Shown: positions 8,949-18,114, counted from the stretch's first letter. The stretch: 64,000 nucleotides of DNA from Rhodopseudomonas pseudopalustris (GCF_900110435.1 NZ_FODT01000002.1:434001-498000), one strand, 5' to 3'. The notes: generated by a model not told the origin, from the sequence alone. A program made the numbers and translations.

Positions 8949-10382
8949 TCACACATCCGTATCGGTCGGCCCGACATAAGCGATCCGGACCATGTTGGTG
9001 GCGCCGGGTGTGCCGAGCGGCACGCCGGCGACGATGATGACGCGCTGGCCGGATTTGGCGAAGCCGTCGCGGAAGGCGATCCGGCCGGCGCGGTCGACCA
9101 TGTCGTCCTGATCCTTGGCGTCTTCGGCGACGACGCAATGCACGCCCCACACCGCCGATAGTTTGCGGCCGGTGTTGATGTTGGGGGTGATCGCAACCAC
9201 CGGGACCTTCGGCCGCTCGCGCGCGACGCGCAGGGCGGTCGAGCCCGAGCTGGTCCAGCAGATGATCGCCGACAGGTCGAGCGTTTCGGCGATCTGCCGC
9301 GCCGCGCCGGCGATCGCGTCGCCTGCGGTGGCTTCCGGCTCCGGTCGCTGCGCCGTCACCACGGTGCGGTAGATCGAATCGCGTTCAACCTCTTCGCCGA
9401 TCCGGTTCATCGTCGAGACCGCTTCGACCGGATACTTGCCCGCGGCGGATTCCGCCGACAGCATGATCGCGTCGGCGCCCTCATAGACCGCAGTGGCGAC
9501 GTCGGAGACTTCGGCGCGGGTCGGCACCGGGCTCGAGATCATCGATTCCAGCATCTGGGTCGCGATCACCACCGGCTTGCCGGCGCGGCGCGCCATCCGC
9601 GTCATCTGCTTCTGCAGACTAGGCACCCGCTCCAGCGGCATCTCGACGCCGAGATCGCCGCGCGCGACCATCAGCGCGTCGGAGACGTCGAGGATCTCCT
9701 GCAACCGATCGATCGCCTGCGGCTTTTCGATCTTCGCCATCACCGCGGCGCGGCCGCGGATCATCCGTTTCGCCTCGGCGACGTCATCGGCGCGCTGCAC
9801 GAAGGACAGCGCCACCCAGTCGATGCCGGTCTCGCACGCGGCCTCGAGGTCGGCGCGGTCCTTGTGGGTCATCGCCGACACCGGCAGATCGGTGTCGGGC
9901 AGGCTGACGCCCTTGCGGTCGGACATCTTGCCGCCGATCACCACGCGGGTCACCGCGCGATCATGCGAAGCCTCTTCGCAGATCAGCCGGACCTTGCCGT
10001 CGTCGAGCAGCAGCGCGTCGCCGACCTTCAGCGCGGTGAGAATCTCCGGGTGCGGCAGCTGCACGCGGTCGGCGTCGCCGGGCTCCTTGCTGGAATCCAG
10101 CACGAAGGTCGCGCCGTTGTTGAGCTGGATCGGGCCGTTGGCGAACGAGCCGACACGAAGCTTCGGCCCCTGCAGATCGACCAGAATGCCGATCGGGCGG
10201 CCGTAGCTGCCCTCGACATTGCGGATGGTCTTCACCAGCTCCCGCATCTTGTCATGCGAGGTGTGGCTCATGTTGATGCGGAACACGTCGGCGCCCGCCT
10301 CGAACAGCTTTCGGATCATCGCGCTGTCGGAAGAAACGGGGCCCAAGGTCGCGAGGATCTTGATTCGGCGCAGGCGTCTCAT
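8949..10382 (-). CDS. pyk: Pyruvate kinase
   Basis: The 477-residue enzyme starts MRRLRRIKILATLGP at ATG 10382. This ATG overlaps the stop of the upstream DUF1036 gene (ATGA), so the two are translationally coupled. Pyruvate kinase motifs are intact: RINMSHTSHDKM, VDLQGPKLRVG, the catalytic lysine in VMAKIEKPQAI, GDLGVEMPLERV, and the substrate-loop signature ATQMLESMISSPVPTRAEVSD. The enzyme converts phosphoenolpyruvate and ADP to pyruvate and ATP, the last step of glycolysis, in the cytoplasm. The open frame extends upstream to 10670 but that part overlaps the DUF1036 gene in another frame and is not coding. Confidence 0.97.
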   Translation of the reverse strand: MRRLRRIKILATLGPVSSDSAMIRKLFEAGADVFRINMSHTSHDKMRELVKTIRNVEGSYGRPIGILVDLQGPKLRVGSFANGPIQLNNGATFVLDSSKEPGDADRVQLPHPEILTALKVGDALLLDDGKVRLICEEASHDRAVTRVVIGGKMSDRKGVSLPDTDLPVSAMTHKDRADLEAACETGIDWVALSFVQRADDVAEAKRMIRGRAAVMAKIEKPQAIDRLQEILDVSDALMVARGDLGVEMPLERVPSLQKQMTRMARRAGKPVVIATQMLESMISSPVPTRAEVSDVATAVYEGADAIMLSAESAAGKYPVEAVSTMNRIGEEVERDSIYRTVVTAQRPEPEATAGDAIAGAARQIAETLDLSAIICWTSSGSTALRVARERPKVPVVAITPNINTGRKLSAVWGVHCVVAEDAKDQDDMVDRAGRIAFRDGFAKSGQRVIIVAGVPLGTPGATNMVRIAYVGPTDTDV

Positions 10383-10969
10383 GGCTTGTTCCCGTCGCCC
10401 GGCGGCGCGGTCGGTGTGGCCGGCGCGGTGCGGCCCGGCGTCGGCGGGATGCCCGGCATCCCGGCGCCTGGCGGCGAGCCGCCGGGAAGTCCCGGCAGCT
10501 TCTGGGTGTTCTGTTCGTTGCTCTCGGTGAGCTGCACGGTCCAGGCGCGTTGCTCGCCGGTGTCGACTTCGAAGAAGCCGGTGCGGTCGAAGCCTCGCGC
10601 GAGGCAGTTTTCGGTTCCCTTGATGGTGAACTCCTTGTCGCGTGAACACATGAAAGCCTGACCGGACCACTCGCCGCCGCGGTCATAGTCGAGCGCGTAG
10701 ATGTAGTAATAGCGCGCCACCAGAGTGCCGCGCAGCAGCGTCTCGCAACTCCGCGACGCCACGTTCCACCAGCCCTCGGTGGTCCAGCCGTCGACGTCCT
10801 TGTAGCCCAGCGCGATGCCGACCCGACTCGACGTGTTGTTGCACAGCCGGAAATCCGCCGCCGCCGGCGCCACGGCCAGCACCACGGCGCAAAGCGCCAG
10901 CGCGGCCGACAGGGCGACCTGGATACGGCGCGGTTGTGCGATGCGGGGGAGAGAATCTGTGCTGGTCAT
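10379..10969 (-). CDS. DUF1036-domain secreted protein
   Basis: The 196-residue protein has a signal peptide (VALSAALALCAVVLAVAPAAA) and then the DUF1036 domain, recognised by FRLCNNTSSRVGIALGYKD, WTTEGWWNVASRSCETLLRG and YYYIYALDYDRGGEW. The C-terminal third is a glycine/proline-rich tail ending GDGNKP. DUF1036 is a periplasmic domain of unknown function common in alphaproteobacteria. The gene overlaps pyk by four bases and lies upstream of it, an arrangement that would couple expression of a periplasmic protein to a glycolytic enzyme. No functional link is known to me. Confidence 0.88.
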   Translation of the reverse strand: MTSTDSLPRIAQPRRIQVALSAALALCAVVLAVAPAAADFRLCNNTSSRVGIALGYKDVDGWTTEGWWNVASRSCETLLRGTLVARYYYIYALDYDRGGEWSGQAFMCSRDKEFTIKGTENCLARGFDRTGFFEVDTGEQRAWTVQLTESNEQNTQKLPGLPGGSPPGAGMPGIPPTPGRTAPATPTAPPGDGNKP

Positions 10970-11184
10970 GCCGCCAAGCTATAACAAAACGAGGATGATT
11001 TCGCGTGACATGACCGGCCTGTCAACGGCGCTGCAGGGCGAATGTCCGGTAGGGCGCCCCTGGAACGTGGCGATGATGTTCTGGCGCGGCTGTTCGATCC
11101 CATCGCATGAGCCGCAAGATGTGGCAGAATTCGAGACCGCGCCCATTTGAGAAGGGCGTTGAAGTGCACGAGAAGGTGACCACG

Positions 11185-11478
11185 ATGGACGACAACACAC
11201 GGACCGAACTCGAAGCCGCGGCGTTTCGGCGGCTGGTGGCGCATCTGCGCGAGCGCAGCGACGTCCAGAACATCGACATGATGAATCTCGCCGGGTTCTG
11301 TCGCAACTGCCTGTCGAACTGGCTGAAGGAGGCCGCTGACGCGCAGGGCGTCGCGCTGAGCCGTGACGAGAGCCGTGAGGCGGTCTACGGCATGTCTTAC
11401 GAAGCGTGGAAAGCGAAGCATCAGAGCGAAGCGACGCCGGCGCAGCTCGACGCGTTCAAGAAAACCCACCGCCACTGA
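11185..11478 (+). CDS. DUF1244-domain protein
   Basis: From ATG 11185 the product has 97 residues, MDDNTRTELEAAAFRRLVAHL onward, an all-helical small cytoplasmic protein. The DUF1244 signature is LAGFCRNCLSNWLKEAA, containing CxxC, followed by YGMSYEAWKAKHQ. The family is widespread in proteobacteria with structure known but function unknown. An upstream in-frame start at 11107 would add arginine-rich residues with no family similarity. The CxxC may bind a metal; that is inference. Confidence 0.85.
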   Translation: MDDNTRTELEAAAFRRLVAHLRERSDVQNIDMMNLAGFCRNCLSNWLKEAADAQGVALSRDESREAVYGMSYEAWKAKHQSEATPAQLDAFKKTHRH

Positions 11479-11652
11479 CGCGCGAGTCCAGCACGCAAAA
11501 CTCCCTCCGAGATTTCTTCTGTGCGTCGCTGTGGATCGGCACGATGCCCCTTGACGGGGCGGGTCGCTCTGGGGACTGTCCCCCCTCAGATGCGGCGCGA
11601 GGCGATCATCCCCGCCGCCCTTTTCAGATCATCATGCCCCCAGGAGTGAACG

Positions 11653-11925
11653 ATGGCCACCTCTGCTGCCGCCGTCCAAGACGAACCCGCGACCCGATTC
11701 GCCAAGGATCAGCTCAAGGCCATCATCGAGCGGATCGAGCGGCTGGAAGAAGAAAAGAAGACGATCTCCGACGACATCCGCGACGTCTATGCCGAGGCCA
11801 AGGGCAATGGCTACGACGTCAAGGCGCTGCGCACCATCGTGCGGATGCGCAAGCAGGACGCCAACGAGCGCGCCGAGCAGGAGACCATCCTCGAGACCTA
11901 CATGCAGGCGCTCGGAATGCTGTGA
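11653..11925 (+). CDS. gapR: GapR-family (DUF2312) nucleoid-associated protein
   Basis: The 90-residue protein [12 protein letters not shown]... contains the DUF2312 domain almost end to end: [49 protein letters not shown] and the C-terminal ETYMQALG. In Caulobacter this family (GapR) clamps overtwisted DNA ahead of polymerases and forks, aids topoisomerases and is essential. Length and residues match the family closely. AGGAGTGAACG upstream provides the ribosome-binding site. It is preceded by about 170 bases with no other feature and followed by a GC-rich hairpin at 11951-11970, so it is probably monocistronic. Confidence 0.9.
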   Translation: MATSAAAVQDEPATRFAKDQLKAIIERIERLEEEKKTISDDIRDVYAEAKGNGYDVKALRTIVRMRKQDANERAEQETILETYMQALGML

Positions 11926-11950
11926 GGGCGCGAGCTCTCAAGCAGTCCTT

Positions 11951-11970
11951 CGCGGCCTCGACAGGCCGCG
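11951..11970 (+). terminator. Hairpin downstream of gapR
   Basis: CGCGGCCT-cgac-AGGCCGCG forms an 8-bp stem 25 bases after the gapR stop. There is no U-run, so it may be a weak terminator or a 3' stabiliser. Confidence 0.4.
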
Positions 11971-11981
11971 CACAACAGCAA

Positions 11982-12117
11982 CGTCGTCATCACCCGCGAA
12001 AGCGGGTGACCAGTATCGCAGAGCATCCCGATGGTGGATGCCGAGCCGATGCGATGTTCGATCCGAAGCTAGGCGCTCTGGAATACTGGGTCGCCCGCTT
12101 TCGCGGGCGATAACGTC
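11982..12117. repeat. Intergenic palindromic repeat with CCCGCGAAAGCGGG unit
   Basis: A left arm CGTCATCACCCGCGAAAGCG...CCAGTAT (11982-12016) is mirrored by ATACTGGGTCGCCCGCTTTCGC... (12082-12117). The left arm has its own CACCCGC-gaaa-GCGGGTG hairpin (11991-12008). This is a typical mobile palindromic repeat of the group, lying between gapR and the convergent endopeptidase gene. Confidence 0.65.
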
Positions 12118-12206
12118 GGAGTGGGATGCAGCTGTTTCGCGGACTCGCGATGACCTGCGAGAAGCAGCGATGATGCGAGGCAGCAAGATGTGTGATGCGG
12201 CTGCGC

Positions 12207-13811
12207 TCAGCGCAGTGCGGCGGTGGTGAAGGTCGTGGTCGACACGGTCGCCACGGCCGGGCCGGTGAACGTGTCGGCGTAGAGGCCGGGCTGCGGATCG
12301 TCGCTGAACGCCATCGTCACCGTGGTCTGCGGCTTGGCGAAGTGCTTGGTCAGCTGCGTCATGTCGGCATCGCCGATCGCCGTGGCGCCGGTCGTGACCG
12401 CGCTCGGCATCAGGATCATCGCGCGCATCCAGACGTCGCTGTCGCGGCTGCCGGCGGCGGTGATCCGCGCCGAATTTGCGACCACGCCGACTTTGCCCTG
12501 TGCGGTCTTGCCGACCACGGTGTCGATCCTGCTGGTCGTCACCGGATGGCGCGCCAGCGATGCGGATCGGCTACCGGACGGGATCGGCGCGCTCGCTGTC
12601 ACCACTTGCGGATGGGTCTGCGGCTTCGCGGCCTTCTCGCTCGAATTGGCGGCAAACGCCATCGCGTTCATCGGCGATTGCGGGTCCGCCGCTTCCAGCG
12701 CCTGACGGGCGCTGATCGCGGCGACTTGCGCCGGGCTGGCCTGCTTCGGCGCCGCGGGAATGTCATCCCAGAAACCGCGCGCGTTGATGATATCCGTCGG
12801 AGTCTGCGGCTTCGATTCGGACTTCGCTGCCTGTCTGGCGGGCTTCGCGGACGGCAGCGGGACGATGTTGTCGGCGGACGCGACCTGAATCGGCACGGCC
12901 GGCTTAGCGCGCGGCATCGGCACCGGCTCGGTGTTGACGAGCTTGACCTCGGCGGCCTTGACGTCCGCGACCTTGATGTCCGGAAGCTTGCCGGCCGGTT
13001 TGGCGCTGGCGGCTGCGGTGGCGGCGCTCGCGCCCTCGTCTTCGTCGTCGGCCGACTTGCCGCGGAACAGCGCGGTCAGGAAATTGGATTTGGACGACGA
13101 GGCGCCGCTGCCGTCGCCACGCTTCTGAATGTCGGCCAGCGCCAGTTCGTAGCCGCGCAGCGGCCTGCCGTCGGTCGGCAGGTGAACGGTGCGGCCATCC
13201 GGGAACACCCTGGCGAGCTGGTCGGAGCTCATGCGCGGCCAGTGGCGGATCCGCCCGGTGTCGAGATGGACGAAGGGCGAGCCGGAGGTCGGGTAGAAGC
13301 CGACGCCGCCACGCTGCAGGCGAAGCCCGGCGAAGCGGATCTGCTCGAGCGCCACGCCCGGAATATGGAAATCCATCGCGTGGCCCAGCGTATGCTGGCT
13401 ATGGCGGGCCACACCGGAGGAACGGCGGCGGAGCATCGCGTTGGTGGCGGGGGAGCGGTAGGCGGAGATGATCTGGATCGGCTGCTTGCCGTCGACGTCG
13501 CGATAGACTTCCCAGAGGATGTCGAACAGCGTCCGGTCCATCACGGTTTTGTCCTGGCTGCGCCAGTCCCGCAGGAAGTGATTGAGCTTGCCGAGCGCCT
13601 CTTCGTCGTAACGGCCGTTGCGCTTGAAGGTGACGGTGAGGTCTTCGCCGGAATGGGTGTGGTGGAAGGAGAGGGTGCGGCTGTCCCCGACCGCCGAGGC
13701 GTCGTGCACGGATCCCGCGCCGGCCAGCAGCACGGCCGAACTCAGCACGGCGCCATAGCCGGCTCTGGGAAATGACAATGATTTTAGACGGCGCGTGAGT
13801 CCAGCTAGCAC
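12207..13811 (-). CDS. DUF882/peptidase M15-type murein endopeptidase (MepK/YcbK-like)
   Basis: The catalytic domain (first 200 residues) has the metal-ligand pattern of YcbK/MepK: SAYRSPATNAMLRR, then HSQHTLGHAMDFHIPG, then FVHLDTGRIRHW. MepK cuts meso-DAP to meso-DAP (3-3) cross-links in peptidoglycan. A hydrophobic N-terminal segment (AGYGAVLSSAVLLAGAG) suits export. The C-terminal 300 residues are low-complexity, Ala/Lys/Pro-rich, with no recognised domain. I chose GTG 13811, just before LAGLTRRLKSLSFPRAGYG; the frame is open to 13976 but those residues look non-coding. The next gene upstream on the same strand is an L,D-transpeptidase, mirroring the ldtD-mepK neighbourhood of E. coli. 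Confidence 0.83.
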   Translation of the reverse strand: MLAGLTRRLKSLSFPRAGYGAVLSSAVLLAGAGSVHDASAVGDSRTLSFHHTHSGEDLTVTFKRNGRYDEEALGKLNHFLRDWRSQDKTVMDRTLFDILWEVYRDVDGKQPIQIISAYRSPATNAMLRRRSSGVARHSQHTLGHAMDFHIPGVALEQIRFAGLRLQRGGVGFYPTSGSPFVHLDTGRIRHWPRMSSDQLARVFPDGRTVHLPTDGRPLRGYELALADIQKRGDGSGASSSKSNFLTALFRGKSADDEDEGASAATAAASAKPAGKLPDIKVADVKAAEVKLVNTEPVPMPRAKPAVPIQVASADNIVPLPSAKPARQAAKSESKPQTPTDIINARGFWDDIPAAPKQASPAQVAAISARQALEAADPQSPMNAMAFAANSSEKAAKPQTHPQVVTASAPIPSGSRSASLARHPVTTSRIDTVVGKTAQGKVGVVANSARITAAGSRDSDVWMRAMILMPSAVTTGATAIGDADMTQLTKHFAKPQTTVTMAFSDDPQPGLYADTFTGPAVATVSTTTFTTAALR

Positions 13812-14039
13812 GAAGAAGCCCCACCAGAAGGACGACCGAACGGGAGCCTGTCGGCAAACCCCAGATCTGTCAGACCAAGTCTGCCAGACCAAATGCCGGA
13901 CAGGGTCGTTACATCGCCGACGGAGCGTTACCGAACCGAAAACGACGCCCGTTTCCCCAAGTCGATCGTCAACCATAACCCGCGGACTATGGCGAAATCG
14001 AGCCCGCTGCCGGCATCCTGATGGACAATGGTTAATGGA

Positions 14040-14065
14040 AACGGCTCATCCGGAGATGAGCCGTT
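14040..14065 (-). terminator. Terminator-like hairpin after the L,D-transpeptidase gene
   Basis: AACGGCTCATC-cgga-GATGAGCCGTT is a perfect 11-bp stem with a 4-base loop, 40 bases beyond the transpeptidase stop on the minus strand. The T-tract is short. It separates the transpeptidase from the endopeptidase gene, so the two may be separately transcribed or partly attenuated. Confidence 0.6.
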
Positions 14066-14104
14066 GTTCCATTTCAGCTTTTCAGATTAACGCCGGAACC
14101 GCGA

Positions 14105-16267
14105 TCAGCGGGTGTAGCGCTGTTGCTGGCGGCGCATCTGCTGCTGCGGAGGTGCCGGAGGACCGCCGAACAGCCGCTCGAAGAAGTTGAAGCCGGAGGC
14201 CTGCGACGACCCGGTGTAGTCCCCGGCGACGTTCACGCCCGGCGGCAGACTGGTCGGGCGGCTGTAATTCGGCTGGGAGTGAGCAACCACGGCTTCGAGG
14301 TTCTTGCCCTTGTCGTTGCGCAAGATCGCCAGCATGGCGGAGTCGCGGCCGTAGATGTCCTTGCGGATCTGCAGCTTGCCGTCATCGTCCACGAACGCGG
14401 TCTGGTAGGTGATGTTGACCGGGATCGGCGTCGGGAATTTCAGGTCGATCTCGCTGCGGCCGTACATCGAGCGGATCTTCTCCGGCGTATAGCGCTCGTT
14501 CGGCATGGTGATGTTGAGCAACGCCGCGGCGTATTGATCGGGATTCTGCACCCGCATGCAGCCGTGGCTGAAGGCGCGCTCGTCACGGGCGAACAGATTC
14601 TTGTCCGGGGTGTCGTGCTGGTACACCAGAAACTTGTTCGGGAAGTTGAAGCGGACGCGGCCGAGCGCATTGGCTTCGCCCGGCGGCTGCGAGATGTGGA
14701 TCGAGCCGTCGCGATTACGCGACATCTTCAGGCCCATCCGGTCGAGCACGGTCGGGTCCTGCGCAAGCGCCGGCAGGTACTCGTTGTTGATGATCGAGGG
14801 CGGCACGTTCCAGGTCGGGTTGACGGTGATGTACTTCATCGTTTCCGTCAGCAGCGGCGTCGCGTGCTTGCCGGGCTTGCCGGTGACCACGCGCGTGGTC
14901 CAGACCTGGGCGCCGTTCTGCATCACCTTCAGCGTGTAGTCCGGGATGTTGAGGATCACATAGGCGTTGCCGATCGAGGCCGCGCCGAGCTGGCGCGGCA
15001 GCCAGCGCCAGCGCTCCATGTTGACGATAATGGTGTCGATGCTGCGGTCGCGCTTCGGCGTGTTCAGCACCTTGACGGTGCGGTCGTCGAGCACGCCCGT
15101 CGGCTTCAGATCGGCGCTGCGCTGGAATTTGCGCACCGCTTCGGCGACCTTGGCGTCGTAGGTGGAGCTATCGGCGTCCTCGGTGATCCCGAGCTTGGCG
15201 CGGAGCTGCGGCACGCGCGGATCGTCCATGGTCACCGCCGGCTGCTTCTTGCGCGCCGGCACGAATTTCAGCGTCTCGCCCTCGGCGATCTTGAGCACCG
15301 GCATGCCGCTTTCGCCGCGCAGTTCGGCGAGCTTCTTCTTCAGTTCGCGATACGGCTTGTGCGGCGGGTTGTAGCTGTCGAGCGCCGCCGAGGCGTCCTT
15401 CGCGGTGGTGACGTTGGCGAGCACTTCGGCCGGATCGATCGGGTGTTCCGGATACTGAATGTCGGAGCCGGCCTGCGACCAGTGCATCCGGCCGCTCTGC
15501 GCCTGGCGCGCATAGTCCATCATGCTCTCGGTCAGCCGCAGCTCGGCCTCGGCGAGCGCGTCGGGCGAGGTCGCTGCGGCGAAATCCGGCACCGGGTAAT
15601 CGGTCGGATCGAGGCCGTCGGCGGCGGCGTCCTTCAGCCGCGCGATCACGCCCTTTCCGGCGGACGTCAAGGCGCCCGACGCCGTCCACACCGGCGCGTA
15701 GTCGCGCCCTTCATAGAATTTCTCGACCGCGGCGCGCTCGGCCTTGCGGTCGAAATAGCGCGCCGCCTTGGTGGCGAGCGTGTCGCGCACCTTGTCGGCG
15801 ACCGGCTGATCGGCGGCCGGCACGGTGCTCGCGGCCTTCTGCGGCTCGGCGGGCTGGTCCTTGGTTGCCTGCGTCTTCACCGGCTCCTTGACGGGCTCGG
15901 CGGCGGGCGCCGTCGCGGTGGCGGCGGGCGGCGCGGCGACCGGCGAGGCCGTTTCCGGCACCGCTGCGGTCGGCGCAGGCGCAGACTGTGCGGGCGCGGC
16001 CGGCGTGGGCGCGGCGGCGCTGTCGGTGTTGGTCTCGGCCGGCGGATTCACCGGAGCGGCCAGCGTGTCGGGCTTGAAATCGCCGATCGACGGCGGCGGC
16101 AGGTCGACCGGCTGCGGCACCGGAACGGCGGCGTCGATCGCGAGATCGGCGGGGGATTTGCTGGGCGATTGCGCGATCGCAGAGGTCACCGATACGGTCA
16201 GGAAGGTTGCCGCAACGGCCATCAGCACACCTTCAAAACCGCGGCGGCCAGTCGAGTGATCTCGCAT
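14105..16267 (-). CDS. L,D-transpeptidase (YcbB/LdtD-like)
   Basis: The 720-residue protein from ATG 16267 (AAGGGG upstream) has a signal sequence (GVLMAVAATFLTVSVTSAIAQ), a long Ala/Pro-rich linker to about residue 160, an N-terminal scaffold domain, a peptidoglycan-binding region (KVAEAVRKFQRSADLKPTGVLDDRTV) and a YkuD catalytic domain. The active-site motif is AFSHGCMRVQNPDQYA with the nucleophilic cysteine. The order and large size match YcbB-type enzymes, which form 3-3 cross-links or attach proteins to the wall in the periplasm. The likely counter-acting endopeptidase is encoded next. A longer frame to 16411 reads as arginine-rich non-coding sequence. Confidence 0.92.
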   Translation of the reverse strand: MRDHSTGRRGFEGVLMAVAATFLTVSVTSAIAQSPSKSPADLAIDAAVPVPQPVDLPPPSIGDFKPDTLAAPVNPPAETNTDSAAAPTPAAPAQSAPAPTAAVPETASPVAAPPAATATAPAAEPVKEPVKTQATKDQPAEPQKAASTVPAADQPVADKVRDTLATKAARYFDRKAERAAVEKFYEGRDYAPVWTASGALTSAGKGVIARLKDAAADGLDPTDYPVPDFAAATSPDALAEAELRLTESMMDYARQAQSGRMHWSQAGSDIQYPEHPIDPAEVLANVTTAKDASAALDSYNPPHKPYRELKKKLAELRGESGMPVLKIAEGETLKFVPARKKQPAVTMDDPRVPQLRAKLGITEDADSSTYDAKVAEAVRKFQRSADLKPTGVLDDRTVKVLNTPKRDRSIDTIIVNMERWRWLPRQLGAASIGNAYVILNIPDYTLKVMQNGAQVWTTRVVTGKPGKHATPLLTETMKYITVNPTWNVPPSIINNEYLPALAQDPTVLDRMGLKMSRNRDGSIHISQPPGEANALGRVRFNFPNKFLVYQHDTPDKNLFARDERAFSHGCMRVQNPDQYAAALLNITMPNERYTPEKIRSMYGRSEIDLKFPTPIPVNITYQTAFVDDDGKLQIRKDIYGRDSAMLAILRNDKGKNLEAVVAHSQPNYSRPTSLPPGVNVAGDYTGSSQASGFNFFERLFGGPPAPPQQQMRRQQQRYTR

Positions 16268-16611
16268 TCGTGCACCCCTTGGGAGAAGCTGCCGGAGGGC
16301 AGTTCGTGTTCTTGCTGTTCGTTTTTCGATGGATTCGCTGACCCGCGCCACGAGTGACCCGCGCCACGAGCGACAACGCGTCGCAAACTCACGACTCGTC
16401 CGACGATACACGCGCCCTGTCGGAGCGGCCAGCGCCCGCCGGGCGAGTCACGACAAACTGACCGCGCATCCCGGTTAGAAAGCGTTAACCGTTGATGCGC
16501 AGCGTTTTTGCCATGTGTTGCCGGCTTTGTCTGTCACCACTCCGCAACGGTTCAAATGTTCCGGGCGGTCAAGGCCGTGGCGGTGCGGTGCCACGGCGTC
16601 GCCACAATTTC
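16268..16611. other. Intergenic gap between L,D-transpeptidase and NtrC-type regulator
   Basis: These 344 bases hold the promoter and leader region of the transpeptidase (minus strand) and the 3' flank of the regulator gene, which is also on the minus strand. I see no additional gene, tRNA or clear hairpin. Confidence 0.5.
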
Positions 16612-18114
16612 TCAGCGGGTATTCGCCGGCGATGACGCCTGCGCCGCCCGAACAGCTTCCATCTCGTCGAGCTTGCGATACAGCGTCGAGCGGCCGATTT
16701 TCAGCCGCCGTGCCACTTCGGACATCTGGCCGCGATAATGGGAAATCGCAAAGCGGATGATCTCGCTCTCCAGCTCGTCCAGCGCCCGGACATCATTGTC
16801 GCTATTCAGCATCGGCAGGCTGCCATGGGTCGGCAGCGGCGCGATCGGCGCCTCGTTGGCGGCGACGAATTGCGCCGAGGTCGGCGGCTCCAGGATCAGC
16901 GGCTCGCCGTCCGCCTCGCCGGTCGGGACGGTCGAGGGCGCGCTCGCGAGCGGGAAGTCGTCGACGCCGAGCTGGTCGCTGTCGCTCATCACCACCGCGC
17001 GGTACACGGCGTTTTCGAGCTGGCGGATGTTGCCCGGCCAGTCGAGCTGGGCGAGGCGGGCCATCGCTTCGCCGGTGATGCCACCGATCGTGCGGTTTTC
17101 CTCGGCGCAGAACCGCACCAGAAAATGCCGCAGCAGCGGCGGGATGTCCTCGCGCCGTGATCGCAGCGGCGGGACCGTCAGCGGCAGCACGTGCAGGCGA
17201 TAGAACAGGTCTTCGCGGAACTGGCCGGCCTTGACCCGGTCGAGCAGGCGGCGATTGGTCGCCGAGATGATGCGCACGTCGACCTTCAGCGGCTTGCGCC
17301 CGCCGACCGCCTCGACCGCGCCTTCCTGCAGCGCCCGCAGCAGCTTGACCTGCGCGGCCAGCGGCAATTCGCTGACCTCGTCCAGAAACAGCGTGCCGCC
17401 GGTCGCCTCGACGAACTTGCCCATGTGACGGTCGGTGGCGCCGGTGAACGCACCCTTCTCGTGACCGAACAGGATGGATTCGACCAGATTGTCGGGGATC
17501 GCGCCGCAGTTGACCGCGACGAACGGTTTGCTCCGCCGTTCGCTCGAACCGTGAATGGCGCGCGCGAACATCTCCTTGCCGACGCCGGATTCGCCCTCGA
17601 TCAGCACCGGGATCGAGGAAGCTGCGGCCTTCTCGGAGGCGCGCAGCACCGCGGCCATCGACTCGCTGCGGGTGATGATGTCGGCGAAGGTCAGCCGGCC
17701 CTCGCGGCTGTGGCGGATGCGCTGCAACTCGCCCTTCAGCGCGCTGGCGTTCAGCGCGTTGCGCAAGGATACCTGCAGCCGCTCGATGCCGACCGGCTTG
17801 ACCACGAAATCATGCGCGCCTGCGCGCATCGCCGACACCACGTTGTCGATGCCGCCATGCGCGGTCTGTACGATGACCGGAACGCTCAGACCCGACTCGC
17901 GAATCTTGCCGAGCACGCCGAGGCCATCGAGGCCCGGCATCACCAAATCGAGTACCACGGCGTCGATCGCGGCGGTATCCGGCGCTGTCAGAAGCGCGAT
18001 CGCGGCGTCGCCGCTATCGGCCAGCACGGCCTCGTAGCCGCACTTTTGCACCATGTTCTCGACCAGCCGGCGCTGCACCGGGTCGTCGTCTGCGATCAAA
18101 ATCCGCTCAACCAT
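16612..18114 (-). CDS. NtrC-family sigma-54-dependent response regulator
   Basis: The 500-residue protein has three domains. A receiver (residues 1-120) carries the acidic pair in IADDDP, phospho-acceptor D56 in VVLDLVMPG, and the conserved lysine in VVKPVG. The AAA+ domain (about 150-385) has Walker A GESGVGKE, the sigma-54 contact loop GAFTGA, and Walker B GGTLFLDEVSEL. A Fis-type helix-turn-helix ends the protein (MSEVARRLKIGRSTLYRKLDEM). It therefore activates RNA polymerase with sigma-54 when phosphorylated. No cognate kinase lies beside it. Target genes are unknown. Confidence 0.94.
   Translation of the reverse strand: MVERILIADDDPVQRRLVENMVQKCGYEAVLADSGDAAIALLTAPDTAAIDAVVLDLVMPGLDGLGVLGKIRESGLSVPVIVQTAHGGIDNVVSAMRAGAHDFVVKPVGIERLQVSLRNALNASALKGELQRIRHSREGRLTFADIITRSESMAAVLRASEKAAASSIPVLIEGESGVGKEMFARAIHGSSERRSKPFVAVNCGAIPDNLVESILFGHEKGAFTGATDRHMGKFVEATGGTLFLDEVSELPLAAQVKLLRALQEGAVEAVGGRKPLKVDVRIISATNRRLLDRVKAGQFREDLFYRLHVLPLTVPPLRSRREDIPPLLRHFLVRFCAEENRTIGGITGEAMARLAQLDWPGNIRQLENAVYRAVVMSDSDQLGVDDFPLASAPSTVPTGEADGEPLILEPPTSAQFVAANEAPIAPLPTHGSLPMLNSDNDVRALDELESEIIRFAISHYRGQMSEVARRLKIGRSTLYRKLDEMEAVRAAQASSPANTR

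Noticed and set aside
12192-13775. Long plus-strand open frame of 527 codons opposite the MepK-like gene
   Set aside because: It is the GC-driven antisense shadow of the real gene: Arg/Gly/Val/His-rich, without a known motif, while the opposite strand encodes a complete peptidase domain.
14123-16357. 744-codon plus-strand frame opposite the L,D-transpeptidase
   Set aside because: Same reason: composition is Arg/Gly/His-dominated and the minus strand has an intact catalytic domain with signal peptide.
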